From Pelomonas aquatica (GTDB taxonomy: Bacteria > Pseudomonadota > Gammaproteobacteria > Burkholderiales > Burkholderiaceae_C): a DNA stretch of 64,000 bases. The notes below the pieces were generated by a model, which saw only the letters and a list, made by a program, of their open reading frames with translations, was not told where the DNA came from and did no database searches. The stretch is from positions 221,750 through 285,749 of the forward strand of contig NZ_JAPPUW010000002.1 of the NCBI RefSeq assembly GCF_026712205.1, read 5' to 3'. Position 1 is the first letter of the stretch, and every line of letters begins with the position of its first letter. Below are positions 10,194-18,260 of the stretch, piece by piece. Position numbers and translations under genes: made by a program.

Positions 10194-11428
10194 GAATCCT
10201 ACAGATCAACAACTTCGAGGATATCCGGGGAGGATCTGATCGGGTCTATCAGCTGACAACTCGAATGTTATTGGACAGGGGTCACGAGGTTGCGACCGTA
10301 GCCTGCGGCGACACGAGCTTTGAAGAGCGGAAGCGCAGCATTTTGCTGCCGCCCAATGGCTATTTCAGTGCCAATCCAGTTTCCACGCTGAAGAACATTG
10401 GCCAGTTTATCTATAGACCAGCCACTGCGAAGCAAGTCAGGGAACTCGTTCAGACGTTCAGGCCGGAGATCGCCCATCTACACATCTTCTACGGTCAATT
10501 GAGTTCATCGATTCTCAAGGCGCTGAATGACCTGAAAGTACCCTGCATCATGACGGTTCACGAGTACCGCATGCTCTGCCCGATTTCCACCATGTATACG
10601 CAGCCGCAGGGTGTCTGTGAACGTTGCGCCGGCGGCTCTGTCCGACATGCTGTCACCCATCGCTGCAACAGAAACAGCGTATTGGCAAGTGGCCTCTCGG
10701 CACTAGAGGCCTGGGTTCGCGACAGAGAGTTCTCATACCTGTCTCATATTGACCATTTTTTGATGGTTTCCGAATTTTGCAGAAACAAGCATATAGAGCA
10801 TCTTCCGGAGATTCGGGGAAAATCTTCGGTTCTGTACAATTTCGTTGCCGACAGGGACATCGCCTCAAGTCCGACAAACATTGCGGCAGACGCACCGTTC
10901 CTCTATGCCGGCCGGATTTCCCATGAAAAGGGCGTCCACCTTTTATGCGAAGCCTTTTCCAAGCGTCCTCATCTCGGTTTACGGATAGCCGGTAGCGGCC
11001 CCCTTGCGGATGATCTGATTCGAGACTACGCAAATTCGCCAAATATTGTATTCCTGGGCAAACTTGAAAGTGTCCAACTGAAAAAGGAACTTGCGAGCGC
11101 GAAGTTCTCTATCGTTCCATCGGAATGGTATGAGAACAATCCTATGGCCATTTTGGAAAGTTTTGGTGTAGGCACGCCTGTGTTGGGATCTTGTATTGGC
11201 GGCATTCCCGAGTTGGTGATAGTTGGGGAGACGGGGCTTCAATTTCCCCCATCCAATCTGGACTTATTGTTGGCCGCGCTCGATGCAGCCGCCGAAATCA
11301 GCCCCATCGAGCGGGATCGAATGGGCAAAAATGCCATTTCGTTGATCCAAGCGCGCCATACCGAAAGCGCCTACTACGAAAAGCTGATGTGCGGATACCA
11401 AACGGCGATTTCCCATCGACATCCTTAG
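10190..11428 (+). CDS. GT4-family glycosyltransferase with cysteine-rich insert
   Basis: 412-residue GT-B retaining glycosyltransferase. The N-terminal acceptor domain begins MRILQINNFEDIRGGSDRVY, with a glycine loop for binding. The donor-binding half has FLYAGRISHEKGVHLL and the E-x7-E motif in YENNPMAILESFGVGTPVLG, followed by GGIPELV. Residues about 125-165 carry four cysteines (MLCPIS, GVCERCAGG, THRCNRNS), a pattern found in a subset of exopolysaccharide GT4 enzymes and possibly metal binding. It overlaps the polymerase gene by four bases, so the two are probably translationally coupled. Confidence 0.88.
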   Translation: MRILQINNFEDIRGGSDRVYQLTTRMLLDRGHEVATVACGDTSFEERKRSILLPPNGYFSANPVSTLKNIGQFIYRPATAKQVRELVQTFRPEIAHLHIFYGQLSSSILKALNDLKVPCIMTVHEYRMLCPISTMYTQPQGVCERCAGGSVRHAVTHRCNRNSVLASGLSALEAWVRDREFSYLSHIDHFLMVSEFCRNKHIEHLPEIRGKSSVLYNFVADRDIASSPTNIAADAPFLYAGRISHEKGVHLLCEAFSKRPHLGLRIAGSGPLADDLIRDYANSPNIVFLGKLESVQLKKELASAKFSIVPSEWYENNPMAILESFGVGTPVLGSCIGGIPELVIVGETGLQFPPSNLDLLLAALDAAAEISPIERDRMGKNAISLIQARHTESAYYEKLMCGYQTAISHRHP

Positions 11429-11435
11429 GGAATTA

Positions 11436-12491
11436 ATGACCATTCGAATCGCATTCATTGGGACCGCCGGAATACCAAATCGATACGGCGGCTTCGAGTC
11501 TTTTCTCGAGCACTGCGCCCCTGTAATTGCCAAGCGAGGAATTGAGACTACCGTTACCTGTGACGCCCGCCTGTACGCCAATGGCGCAGACAATATTTTT
11601 CTTGGCGTCCAGAGGGAGTTCATTCGAATTCCTGCAAATGGTGCGGCATCAATCGCCCATGATCTGATCGCCTTCTTTCGCGTTCTCTCCGCCAGTAGTC
11701 ATATTATTGTCCTCGGCGTTTCGGGAGGAATTTGGTTTCCTCTCTTCCGGCTCATTTGCTCAGCAACGGGCAAGCGGCTTGCCGTCAATATCGATGGGGT
11801 TGAATGGAGGCGGACTAAATTTTCCCGCTCCAAGCGGGCACTTTTAAAGATCTTTGATTGGCTCGCGCAGCGTTTTTCACATCATGTAATTTATGACAGT
11901 CAAGGATTGCGGCCATTTCTTCTTCCTTCATCCTTGGGCAAGGCAACCTGCATCGCCTATCCCGGAGATCATGTCAGGCGGTTGGAAAATACCGTCCGAA
12001 GGCCACGAACGGCACTGACAATCTGTCGAATCGAGCCAGAAAACAATCTAGAGTTGCTGATTGATGGCGCCATGTTGTCGACTCTGAAGAATTACACTAT
12101 CGTCGGCAACTGGAATCACAGCGACTATGCCCGTTCATTGCGCCAGAGGTATGCCCACGAGTCGCGTCTTCAACTGCTGGACCCCATCTACGATCCGATA
12201 AAGCTGGCCGAATTACGAGAGAGTTGCGAGTATTACCTGCACGGCCATAGCGTTGGCGGCACCAACCCGTCACTCGTGGAAATGCTCTTCTACGATTGCG
12301 CCATTCTCTGCTTCGACGTCGAGTTCAATCGCAGGACTGCGGAACAGTGCGCCGGTTACTTCAAGAGTGGAAAAGACCTCCAGCAAGCATTGGATGGCCA
12401 CGCCCCTCATACCGGTGACCGCCAGCAACTGCGTTCATGCTATACCGCACCGGCAATTGCGGACGCTTATCTACAGGCCGTTATGAAGTAG
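11436..12491 (+). CDS. DUF1972-domain glycosyltransferase
   Basis: 351-residue protein whose N terminus (RIAFIGTAGIPNRYGGFES) is the characteristic DUF1972 motif of rhamnosyltransferase-like GT-B enzymes of polysaccharide loci. A second-half motif YLHGHSVGGTNPSLVEML corresponds to the donor site, with the glutamate in LVEML. It is the last gene of the left, plus-strand block, seven bases after the preceding transferase. Acceptor and donor sugars cannot be inferred. The GC content is low and similar to the preceding five genes. Confidence 0.85.
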   Translation: MTIRIAFIGTAGIPNRYGGFESFLEHCAPVIAKRGIETTVTCDARLYANGADNIFLGVQREFIRIPANGAASIAHDLIAFFRVLSASSHIIVLGVSGGIWFPLFRLICSATGKRLAVNIDGVEWRRTKFSRSKRALLKIFDWLAQRFSHHVIYDSQGLRPFLLPSSLGKATCIAYPGDHVRRLENTVRRPRTALTICRIEPENNLELLIDGAMLSTLKNYTIVGNWNHSDYARSLRQRYAHESRLQLLDPIYDPIKLAELRESCEYYLHGHSVGGTNPSLVEMLFYDCAILCFDVEFNRRTAEQCAGYFKSGKDLQQALDGHAPHTGDRQQLRSCYTAPAIADAYLQAVMK

Positions 12492-12553
12492 TCGGCCCTG
12501 CAAAACACCTGGAACCCGCGTGAACACTGGTGATGCGGGGTGAATGCGATGGT

Positions 12554-12602
12554 CAGAACTCCCGGTATCGAATTCAATGACCATTGATTCCTGGGAGTTC
12601 TG
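12554..12602 (+). repeat. Inverted repeat / hairpin in front of the transposase-like fragment
   Basis: Perfect 10-base arms CAGAACTCCC (12554-12563) and GGGAGTTCTG (12593-12602) enclose an inner stem formed by TCAAT and ATTGA around GACC. The outer right arm ends exactly where the GGAGGG ribosome-binding site (12602-12607) begins, so a transcript entering from upstream could mask it. Such 5' hairpins are known in insertion sequences that limit read-through expression of transposase; assigning that role here is inference. Confidence 0.6.
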
Positions 12603-12613
12603 GAGGGCTGGCG

Positions 12614-12805
12614 ATGGCGACCGACGACTTCTTCCGCGCAAGGCTGGATGGCATGGTGGATCCCTGCCGCGGCCTCAAGCACGCTTACTCGGCGGCCTTG
12701 ATCGCCGTATGGGCGACTTGGCGAATGGGCGCCATGACCCTGTTCGGTGGCCTGATCGACGCGCAGTTTGCTCAACAACGCCGCCCGCTGCTCACCCCGT
12801 CGTGA
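12614..12805 (+). pseudogene. Degenerate IS5-like transposase fragment
   Basis: The frame begins MATDDFFRARLDGMVDP after a good GGAGGG site eight to twelve bases upstream. The DDFFRARLDxMxD signature matches the N terminus I know from a group of IS5-family transposases. The family then continues RHPLAVLA..., but here the frame passes directly into GLKHAYS, reminiscent of the family's YLKHAYN segment about 80 residues later. This would fit an internal deletion. The remainder is not recognisable and no DDE catalytic residues are present. Assignment is from memory of the family and is tentative. Confidence 0.42.
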
Positions 12806-12927
12806 CCGCACGCCGATCGACACGCTGCCCCGACTCCGTGTCGGAGCAAAAACGAATTTCGTAGGTCTGACCACATATGGTCCATATTTCTTAGCGGCGA
12901 CCAATTCGCCCTAATTCTCCCTATGGA

Positions 12928-14793
12928 TCAACGCGGCTCGTACTCGGGCACGAAGCGGCGCACCTTCTGGCGAAGCGCCCGGTCTGCTACGTCAGCCTCG
13001 CGCGCAGTAAGCCAGCTGACGACGGCATCCAACCATGTCTCTCCGGCAACCTCCTTCAACTGCGCTATCCGTAGCCGACCATGCGACGACGCCAGGGTTC
13101 GGTCCTCGTCCGCAAGCAGCTCTTCATAGAGCTTCTCACCAGGCCGCAGACCGATGAACTCGATTTTCACACCACTGTCACGATGCCCGCCAAGTAACAG
13201 AATATTTCGAGCCAAATCTAGAATTTTGACTGGCTTGCCCATGTCAAGCACGTATACCTGACCGCTTTCCGCGATCGCCGCCGCCTGGAGCACGAGCTGC
13301 GCCGCCTCCGGGATCGTCATGAAGTAGCGCGTGATCTCCGGATGTGTAACCGTGAGCGGGCCGCCCTTCGCCAACTGCTCCTTGAACTTGGGGATCACAC
13401 TGCCGCTCGAGCCCAGCACGTTCCCGAATCGCACCGCCGTCAGCTTCGTTCGACCACCGCGCGCGGCGAGACTTGATAGCACCATCTCTGCCGCACGCTT
13501 GCTAGCGCCCATGACGTTGGTCGGATTGACGGCTTTGTCCGTTGAGATGAGGACGAAACGGTCCGCCTCAGCCTCGATTGCGGCCAGCGCGGCACAGTAA
13601 GTCCCCAACGTGTTGTTGCGCAGCGCCGCCCAAGCGTTCTCTTCCTCCATCAGCGGCACATGCTTGTACGCCGCCGCGTGGAAAATAATCTGGGGCTTGT
13701 ACTTGCCGAACACGTGGCGCATGTGCTCGATGTCCTTCACGTCACCGATCAGGCGCACGAGCGGGAGGTGCGGGAACTTCTCGCTGAGCTCCTGCTCGAT
13801 CGTGTACAGCGCGAACTCGCTGAGCTCATAGAGCACGATCCTTGACGGACCATAACGAGCCGCTTGCCGGCACAGCTCGGAGCCGATGGACCCGCCTGCG
13901 CCGGTGACCAGAACGGCCTTGCCGTTCAGGCATTCGCTGATGCCGCCTTCGTCCAGCTCTACCGGCTCGCGGCCCAGCAGGTCTTCGGGTTCGATGTCGC
14001 GGACCTGGTTGACCGAGCGGCCGGACAGCAGTTCCTCGCTGCTAGGCACCGTCAACACCGGCAGGCCAGTCTGGCCGGCAAGGTCGAGCGCGCGGCGGCG
14101 CTCCTGCGCGCTGGCGCCGGGCATCGCGATGACAATGTGACTGATGCCGTGCAGCGACGCGAACTCGGCGGCACGCTCCAGCGCCCCCAGGATCGGTACC
14201 GCGGCGACGCGGGCGCCCTGCTTCTCTGGCGCATCGTCGAGGAAGCCGACGACGACCCAGCCCTGGTTGTGCTGCAAACCTGCCACCAGCAGCCGCCCGG
14301 CGTCGCCAGCGCCCATGACGAGGGCGCGGCGCTGCTCCTGGGCGCTGCCGCTGATGCGGCTGCGCATGTGCTCATAGAGCATGCGGTAGCCCATCCGCAT
14401 CATCGCTAGCAGCATCAGGGTGAACAGCGGATGTAGGGCCAGCACGGCGCGCGGCACGCCGTGCAAATGCAGCATCAGCACAACAGTGGTCGCGATGAGG
14501 CCAGCACTGCCGCAGGCGAGGGCCAGGCGTTTGACCTCGCCGAAGCCGCTGAAGCGCCACATCCCCTTGGGTACGCGGAACAGTTTCAGCAGCACACCGT
14601 ACGCGACCATCGCGCCCATCAGCACCCAATGATCGTAGTCAGGGCGCGCGCTGAACCAGCGCTCAAATCCCAGACGAAACAGATACGTTGCCTGCCATGC
14701 CAACGCCACCGCTGCAATATCAAGCGCCAGCGCCAGCGCCTCGCGATATGGGCGGATGCGCGTCAGGGCGGCATCGAGAGCGAGCCAGCTCAT
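12928..14793 (-). CDS. Membrane-bound CapD/WbpM-type nucleotide-sugar 4,6-dehydratase
   Basis: 621-residue enzyme. Four N-terminal membrane helices (about 20-140) are followed by a CoA-binding-like Rossmann fold (VMGAGDAG, 159-166) and a C-terminal SDR domain with NAD motif LVTGAGGSIGSE (295-306). In the active-site segment NPTNVMGASKR (423-433) methionine replaces the usual SDR tyrosine, as in WbpM/PglF/CapD. These enzymes convert UDP-GlcNAc to UDP-4-keto-6-deoxy-GlcNAc (or related sugars), the precursor of 4-amino sugars. The product would suit the aminotransferase encoded at 17100-18260. It is the last gene of the right, minus-strand block, ten bases after the WxcM-like gene. Confidence 0.92.
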   Translation of the reverse strand: MSWLALDAALTRIRPYREALALALDIAAVALAWQATYLFRLGFERWFSARPDYDHWVLMGAMVAYGVLLKLFRVPKGMWRFSGFGEVKRLALACGSAGLIATTVVLMLHLHGVPRAVLALHPLFTLMLLAMMRMGYRMLYEHMRSRISGSAQEQRRALVMGAGDAGRLLVAGLQHNQGWVVVGFLDDAPEKQGARVAAVPILGALERAAEFASLHGISHIVIAMPGASAQERRRALDLAGQTGLPVLTVPSSEELLSGRSVNQVRDIEPEDLLGREPVELDEGGISECLNGKAVLVTGAGGSIGSELCRQAARYGPSRIVLYELSEFALYTIEQELSEKFPHLPLVRLIGDVKDIEHMRHVFGKYKPQIIFHAAAYKHVPLMEEENAWAALRNNTLGTYCAALAAIEAEADRFVLISTDKAVNPTNVMGASKRAAEMVLSSLAARGGRTKLTAVRFGNVLGSSGSVIPKFKEQLAKGGPLTVTHPEITRYFMTIPEAAQLVLQAAAIAESGQVYVLDMGKPVKILDLARNILLLGGHRDSGVKIEFIGLRPGEKLYEELLADEDRTLASSHGRLRIAQLKEVAGETWLDAVVSWLTAREADVADRALRQKVRRFVPEYEPR

Positions 14794-14803
14794 CGGAGGA
14801 GCA

Positions 14804-15544
14804 TCACTTGCGGGCGGCCTTCAGGAAGTCTGAATAGTCACGGATGTAGTCGGCCGGATCATAGAAGTCCGAAGCGAAAACCAGCAGAACCGCGTCCGCC
14901 GAATAGCGGTACTGGATGCCCCAGGTCATGGGCGGCAAATACAGGCCGCGGCTATTGCTGTCCAACACGAATTCTTCGCGACTGGTGCCGTCGTCCGCGA
15001 TCACGTTGACCGAGCCGTGCACTGCGATCAGGAACTGATGGCATGCAATATGAGCGTGCTCACCACGTGTTTCTTCCGTCGGCACGCCGTACACCAGGAA
15101 GTAACGTTTGGGGGCGAATGGAATCTGCTTGTCGAACTCACCGACGGTCAAGTTGCCGCGCAGATCCTTAATGTCGGCAAAGCTGAACAGTTCCACGCCT
15201 TTGACAATGGAGAGTTCGCGTACCTGCCGGAGGCCGGTGTGCGCGACAGCGGGCTTGAAGTTGGCAGTGTTCTCGTAGCCAACAATGGTCGCCGGATTGC
15301 CGTCGACGATGGCCAGCGGTGGCACGGACTGCTTAACGACGGCGCCTGGCAGAACGCGCGCACCTTGGCCTAGCACCACGCCAGGATAAACGGTTGCATT
15401 GGCGCCGATGCGCACACCGCTCATCATGCAAGTGCGACGTCCAGGTGGCGCCTCCGACAGAACCACGGCGTTATGCCCCACCTCGACATCGTCGGCGAGT
15501 TCTACCGACGGATCGATGATCGCGCCAGTCATGATCTTGTTCAT
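14804..15544 (-). CDS. WxcM-like bifunctional acetyltransferase / dTDP-4-keto-6-deoxyhexose 3,4-ketoisomerase
   Basis: 246 residues from the ATG at 15544, which overlaps the upstream stop (TGATG). Residues 1 to about 95 form a short left-handed beta-helix of hexapeptide repeats (VRIGANATVYPGVVLGQGARV, then VDGNPATIVG). Residues about 110-246 form a cupin of the FdtA/QdtA type (KRYFLVYGVPTEETRGEHAH, then FLIAVHGSVNVI, LYLPPMTWGIQ). Known WxcM proteins join a sugar 3,4-ketoisomerase to an N-acetyltransferase making dTDP-3-acetamido-3,6-dideoxyhexoses. The aminotransferase step would come from 5297-6394 in the other block. No dTDP-glucose synthesis genes (rmlA, rmlB) are in the window. Confidence 0.88.
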   Translation of the reverse strand: MNKIMTGAIIDPSVELADDVEVGHNAVVLSEAPPGRRTCMMSGVRIGANATVYPGVVLGQGARVLPGAVVKQSVPPLAIVDGNPATIVGYENTANFKPAVAHTGLRQVRELSIVKGVELFSFADIKDLRGNLTVGEFDKQIPFAPKRYFLVYGVPTEETRGEHAHIACHQFLIAVHGSVNVIADDGTSREEFVLDSNSRGLYLPPMTWGIQYRYSADAVLLVFASDFYDPADYIRDYSDFLKAARK

Positions 15545-16482
15545 CAGAGGGTTCCTTTGGTCAGCACGAGCACATGCGCGCACCGGCCGAACGAGTAGCC
15601 GAGCTTTTCCCAGGTGCGGATCACCGCGCGGTTGGTCGACTGGGTTGTCATATGACACGTATCGACACCGTGCGCCTTGAAATAGTGCGACAACTCGGCA
15701 ATCAATTTCACATACCATCCGCGCCGCTTCTCACCAACTGCGGACAGGATCATGCGTGCAATCTTCTTGCCTGGGAGTTCGGGCAATTCAGGCACGTAAT
15801 TGCCGGTGAGAAAGGCATTGGGATGGAGATCATCCACCGCGGGCACCAGCACGACGTCGGCAAAGCCCTTCACCGAGTTCTCGACGAATGTCGACAGGTA
15901 GGCGTCGGCGGCGGCCGGCGAGAAGAAGAAATCGGCGTGGAAGCGGTCAAAGGCGTTGCGAGACACGGCTGCCACATCGCGCAGATTGAGGACATCATCG
16001 GTGGTGGCCTCTCGGACCTTGAAGCGCTGGGCGTACTCAAACTGCTGGAGCCGGTCGTGGTAGTAGGTCAGACGCGACTCAACCAGGCGCCATCCGGCCA
16101 TGCAGGCCCCCTGCAACGGGTAGATGGCGTCCGAAGGAATTTCGGCGAAAACATAGTATTTGTCGGCGTTTTGCGCTACGTTGCTCTTCAACGTTTCGAG
16201 CAAGTCACGAAAGGCCAGCACTGCCGCCTCGCCTTCGAGCGCGCTGCGGAAGAAGTCCACACGGTACATCGGGACACCGAAGTAATCCGTATCCCAGGCG
16301 AGTCGACGGAAATAGATGCGACTGGCCCAGTCGCTCGAAGCAACCACCTGCAGCGAGCCGCTGGCAACATCAGCGTCGAGTTTTTGGAGAAACTGCTCCG
16401 CCGCCGACTCCGGCGCTCGCATCAGGAACGACATCGGGTGGAAGATCGCGGCCTGGGCCAGCAGTTGGGGATCGATGTTCAT
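15544..16482 (-). CDS. GNAT-family N-acetyltransferase, WecD/FdtD-like
   Basis: 312-residue protein with an N-terminal region containing SRIYFRRLAWDTDYFGVPMYRV, typical of WecD-like sugar N-acetyltransferases (the LxWDxxxFG motif). A C-terminal GNAT core follows (GWYVKLIAELSHYFKAHG, TTQSTNRAVIRTWEKLGY). Known relatives acetylate dTDP- or UDP-linked amino-deoxy sugars. It is translationally coupled to the WxcM-like gene downstream. Either of the two amino sugars implied by this locus could be its substrate; the WxcM-like protein already carries an acetyltransferase domain, so a 4-amino sugar is the more economical guess. Confidence 0.78.
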   Translation of the reverse strand: MNIDPQLLAQAAIFHPMSFLMRAPESAAEQFLQKLDADVASGSLQVVASSDWASRIYFRRLAWDTDYFGVPMYRVDFFRSALEGEAAVLAFRDLLETLKSNVAQNADKYYVFAEIPSDAIYPLQGACMAGWRLVESRLTYYHDRLQQFEYAQRFKVREATTDDVLNLRDVAAVSRNAFDRFHADFFFSPAAADAYLSTFVENSVKGFADVVLVPAVDDLHPNAFLTGNYVPELPELPGKKIARMILSAVGEKRRGWYVKLIAELSHYFKAHGVDTCHMTTQSTNRAVIRTWEKLGYSFGRCAHVLVLTKGTL

Positions 16483-16513
16483 GCGGTCCTGCTGAAAAGA
16501 CCGACATTGTGTA

Positions 16514-17095
16514 TCAACGAATTGCCCGCAGCGTCGCCATGATCAGCCGGATGTCGCCTACCAGACTGGCGCTGCGCACATAGTCCCCCGCCAGCCGCAG
16601 CTTCATGGGCATGATGACCTCGACATATTCGCGTTCGGGGTCGGCGGCCTTTGCAAGCAGTTCACTCTCGTCGCGGAAACTCAGCGAGGCCGGATCGGTG
16701 ATCCCCGGCCGAACGGATAACACGATCTCACGCAGATCCGCCGGGTACATCGCAACGTAGCGCGGCAGTTCGGGCCGCGGTCCGACAAGGCTCATCGCGC
16801 CGCGCAGCACGTCCCAGAGCTGAGGCAGTTCGTCGAGTTTGCTGGCGCGCAGCAGTGCACCGGAGCGCGTGATGCGCGGGTCGGCGCCGACGGTGATCGC
16901 GGCGCCCGGCTCCACGCGCATCGTGCGGAACTTGTGGATCGTGAACGGCACTCCGAAGCGGCCGACGCGGGTCTGGCGGAACAGCGCGGGGCCGGGCGAG
17001 TCGAGCTTGACCCAGAGGGCCGCGAGCAACAGCAGCGGCGCCAGCAGCAGCAGGCCGAGCGCCGACGCGGCGATGTCGAAAAGGCGTTTGCCCAC
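16514..17095 (-). CDS. Short bacterial sugar transferase (PglC-like phosphoglycosyl transferase)
   Basis: 193-residue monotopic phosphoglycosyl transferase that starts a glycan by moving a sugar-1-phosphate from a UDP-sugar to undecaprenyl phosphate. GTG at 17095 is chosen because it lies just after the stop of the upstream gene and begins at the conserved KRLFDI; a longer frame would run inside that gene. One re-entrant hydrophobic helix (ALGLLLLAPLLLLAALWVKL) is followed by KFRTM, SKLDELPQLWDVLRG (catalytic Asp-Glu dyad) and SLVGPRPELP. The short form without the five extra membrane helices matches PglC/EpsL-type enzymes, which often use 4-amino-6-deoxy sugars. Confidence 0.9.
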   Translation of the reverse strand: MGKRLFDIAASALGLLLLAPLLLLAALWVKLDSPGPALFRQTRVGRFGVPFTIHKFRTMRVEPGAAITVGADPRITRSGALLRASKLDELPQLWDVLRGAMSLVGPRPELPRYVAMYPADLREIVLSVRPGITDPASLSFRDESELLAKAADPEREYVEVIMPMKLRLAGDYVRSASLVGDIRLIMATLRAIR

Positions 17096-17099
17096 TCGA

Positions 17100-18260
17100 T
17101 CAGGCCAGCAGCCCGCGCACCGCCTGGACGACGCGCTCGACGTCCGCATCGCTCATCGCCGTGTAGAGCGGCAGGCTGACCGTGCGCTCGAAGGCCTTCT
17201 GCGACTGCGGGAACTGCTCGGGCGTCAGGCCGTAGCGGTCGCGCCAGTAGGGATGCAGGTGCAGTGGCACATAGTGCACGCTGCAGCCGATGCCGGCGGC
17301 GAACATGCCTTCGATGAAGGCGTCTCGCGTGATGGCCGCGTCGTCGGCCAGCCGGACGACATAGAGGTGCCAGGCGTGGGTATCGCCCTCGGGCGCGCAG
17401 GGCGGCAGGATCAGCGGCAGGTCGGCGAAGGCGTCGTTGAAGCGTTCGGCGATCTGCTCGCGTCGCTGCTGGAAGGCCGGCAGGCGCTTGAGCTGGTGCA
17501 GGCCCAGCGCGGCGGCGATGTCGGTCAGGTTGTACTTGAAGCCGGGCGCCACGATCTCGTAGTACCAGCTCGGCACCTTGGCCGTGAAGCGGTCGAAGGC
17601 GTCGCGGCTCATGCCGTGCAGGCGCATCACGCGGGCGCGCTTGGCCAGCTCGGGATTGCGCGTGACCAGCATGCCGCCCTCGCCCGTCGTCATCGTCTTG
17701 TTGGCGTAGAAGCTGAAGACGGTGGCGTCGCTGCCGAGGGTGCCGATCAACTCTTTTTCGAGCGTCGTCGGCAGCGCGTGAGCCGCGTCTTCGACGACGC
17801 GCAGGCCGTGGCGGCGGGCGATGTCGAGGACGGCCAGCATGTCGACGGCCAGGCCGGCATAGTGCACCGGCAGGATGGCGCGGGTAGCAGGCGTGATGGC
17901 GGCCTCGATGGCGGCGATGTCGATGTTCATCGTCGCCGGGTCGATGTCGACGAGCTTCACATCGGCGCCGAGGTAGCGCACGACCTCGGCCGTGGCCGTG
18001 AAGGTGTGGGTCGTCGTGATGACCTCGTCGCCGGGGCCCAGGCCGATGGCCTCCAGCGCGAGGTGCAGGCCGGCGGTCGCCGAGTTGACGGCGATGCATT
18101 CGATCTGCGGGTCACCCAGGAATTCGGCGAAGGCCTGCTCGAAGCGCTTGGCCTTGGGGCCGGTCGTGATCCAGCCGGATTTCAGCGTGTCGACGACTTC
18201 GGCGATCTCGTCGTCACCCAGGTCGGGCAGGGCAAAGGGGAGGAAGGGCTGGGCAGTCAT
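17100..18260 (-). CDS. DegT/DnrJ/EryC1/StrS aminotransferase for a UDP-4-keto sugar
   Basis: 386-residue PLP enzyme. The PLP-binding aspartate is in [10 protein letters not shown] (D158) and the lysine in [15 protein letters not shown] (K188). The [11 protein letters not shown] context is that of enzymes making UDP-4-amino-4,6-dideoxy sugars (ArnB/PglE/PseC-like subfamily). With the CapD/WbpM-like dehydratase, the GNAT protein and the PglC-like transferase in the same transcript, it plausibly makes a bacillosamine- or FucNAc4N-like precursor. It overlaps the upstream transferase gene by four bases (18257-18260). Confidence 0.92.
   Translation of the reverse strand: MTAQPFLPFALPDLGDDEIAEVVDTLKSGWITTGPKAKRFEQAFAEFLGDPQIECIAVNSATAGLHLALEAIGLGPGDEVITTTHTFTATAEVVRYLGADVKLVDIDPATMNIDIAAIEAAITPATRAILPVHYAGLAVDMLAVLDIARRHGLRVVEDAAHALPTTLEKELIGTLGSDATVFSFYANKTMTTGEGGMLVTRNPELAKRARVMRLHGMSRDAFDRFTAKVPSWYYEIVAPGFKYNLTDIAAALGLHQLKRLPAFQQRREQIAERFNDAFADLPLILPPCAPEGDTHAWHLYVVRLADDAAITRDAFIEGMFAAGIGCSVHYVPLHLHPYWRDRYGLTPEQFPQSQKAFERTVSLPLYTAMSDADVERVVQAVRGLLA

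Larger units (their letters stand above)
12492..12927 (+). other. Junction between the two convergent polysaccharide blocks
   Basis: 436 bases with no intact gene. It contains a strong hairpin (12554-12602), a ribosome-binding site with a short open frame resembling the start of an IS5-family transposase (12614-12805), and near 12830 a CCGAC/GTCGG stem without a proper T-run. No convincing intrinsic terminator for either converging block was found. Confidence 0.55.

Noticed and set aside
12818..12846. Hairpin near 12830 as terminator for the left block
   Set aside because: The five-base stem is followed by CAAAAACG on the plus strand and lacks a T-run in either direction.
12467..12904. Minus-strand frame of 145 codons across the junction
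   Set aside because: It lacks a ribosome-binding site and family similarity, and overlaps the IS-like relic on the other strand.
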